6,255 nt of DNA from Gemmatimonadota bacterium (lineage in GTDB: Bacteria; Gemmatimonadota; Gemmatimonadetes; Gemmatimonadales; Gemmatimonadaceae): positions 1 to 6,255 of the forward strand of contig PLMM01000001.1 in assembly GCA_003142495.1 (NCBI GenBank), in the 5' to 3' direction. The notes below the pieces were generated by a model that saw only the letters and a program-made list of their open reading frames with translations, had not been told where the DNA came from and did no database searches. Made by a program: the position numbers and the translations under genes. Position 1 is the stretch's first letter. Each line of letters starts with the position of its first letter. Positions 6,220 through 6,255 of the stretch are shown here, piece after piece.

Positions 6220-6255
6220 GGCCCAGTTGCCGACCCGCGTGCCCTAAGGATGCCC

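Noticed and set aside
1..6255. CRISPR array, tRNA/rRNA, insertion sequence, toxin-antitoxin or phage integration site
   Set aside because: No spaced direct repeats, cloverleaf-like segment, transposase or integrase motif, or terminal inverted repeats were seen on reading both strands.

Overview
This is a high-GC bacterial window with long, mostly single-strand gene blocks. It appears to join two different genomic backgrounds inside one open reading frame. The left part (about 1-3960) carries a lanthanide-type methanol/alcohol dehydrogenase (Xox) cluster read on the minus strand. It also carries a DoxX-like membrane protein and the tail of an unidentified gene, both on the plus strand. The right part (about 3960-6255) carries a secreted metallophosphoesterase with PQQ-like propeller repeats and a divergent hypothetical gene. 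That hypothetical gene resembles, from memory, an orphan family common in Verrucomicrobiota. The left part would fit a soil or sediment bacterium such as a Gemmatimonadota member, but this is a weak guess from protein flavour.

Layout: 3-113 (+) 3' end of an unknown gene; 164-691 (+) DoxX-like protein; 711-761 perfect 21-bp hairpin between convergent genes; 777-1610 (-) lipoprotein-like cytochrome c (XoxG role); 1650-2498 (-) periplasmic XoxJ; 2564-2614 terminator hairpin; 2632-5319 (-) fusion ORF whose C-terminal 441 residues are XoxF and whose N-terminal ~450 residues are a metallophosphoesterase plus PQQ-like repeats; 5320-5523 divergent intergenic region with no firm signal; 5524-6219 (+) hypothetical protein. 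No gap between genes exceeds 300 bases.

How the genes would work together: XoxF oxidises methanol or another alcohol in the periplasm using PQQ and a lanthanide, XoxG takes the electrons, and XoxJ assists maturation or activity of the dehydrogenase. The order on the minus strand is xoxF-xoxJ-xoxG, with a terminator after xoxF and tight xoxJ-xoxG spacing.

The central observation is the fusion ORF. The XoxF part keeps the metal ligands and the catalytic Asp but lacks roughly the first 150-160 residues of a normal XoxF. The switch falls at a short DAKTGK-type motif shared by PQQ repeats, and Lys/Phe codon choice changes there. I judge a metagenome assembly chimera more likely than a natural gene fusion, but sequence alone does not decide. 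No CRISPR array, RNA gene, transposase or integrase was seen.
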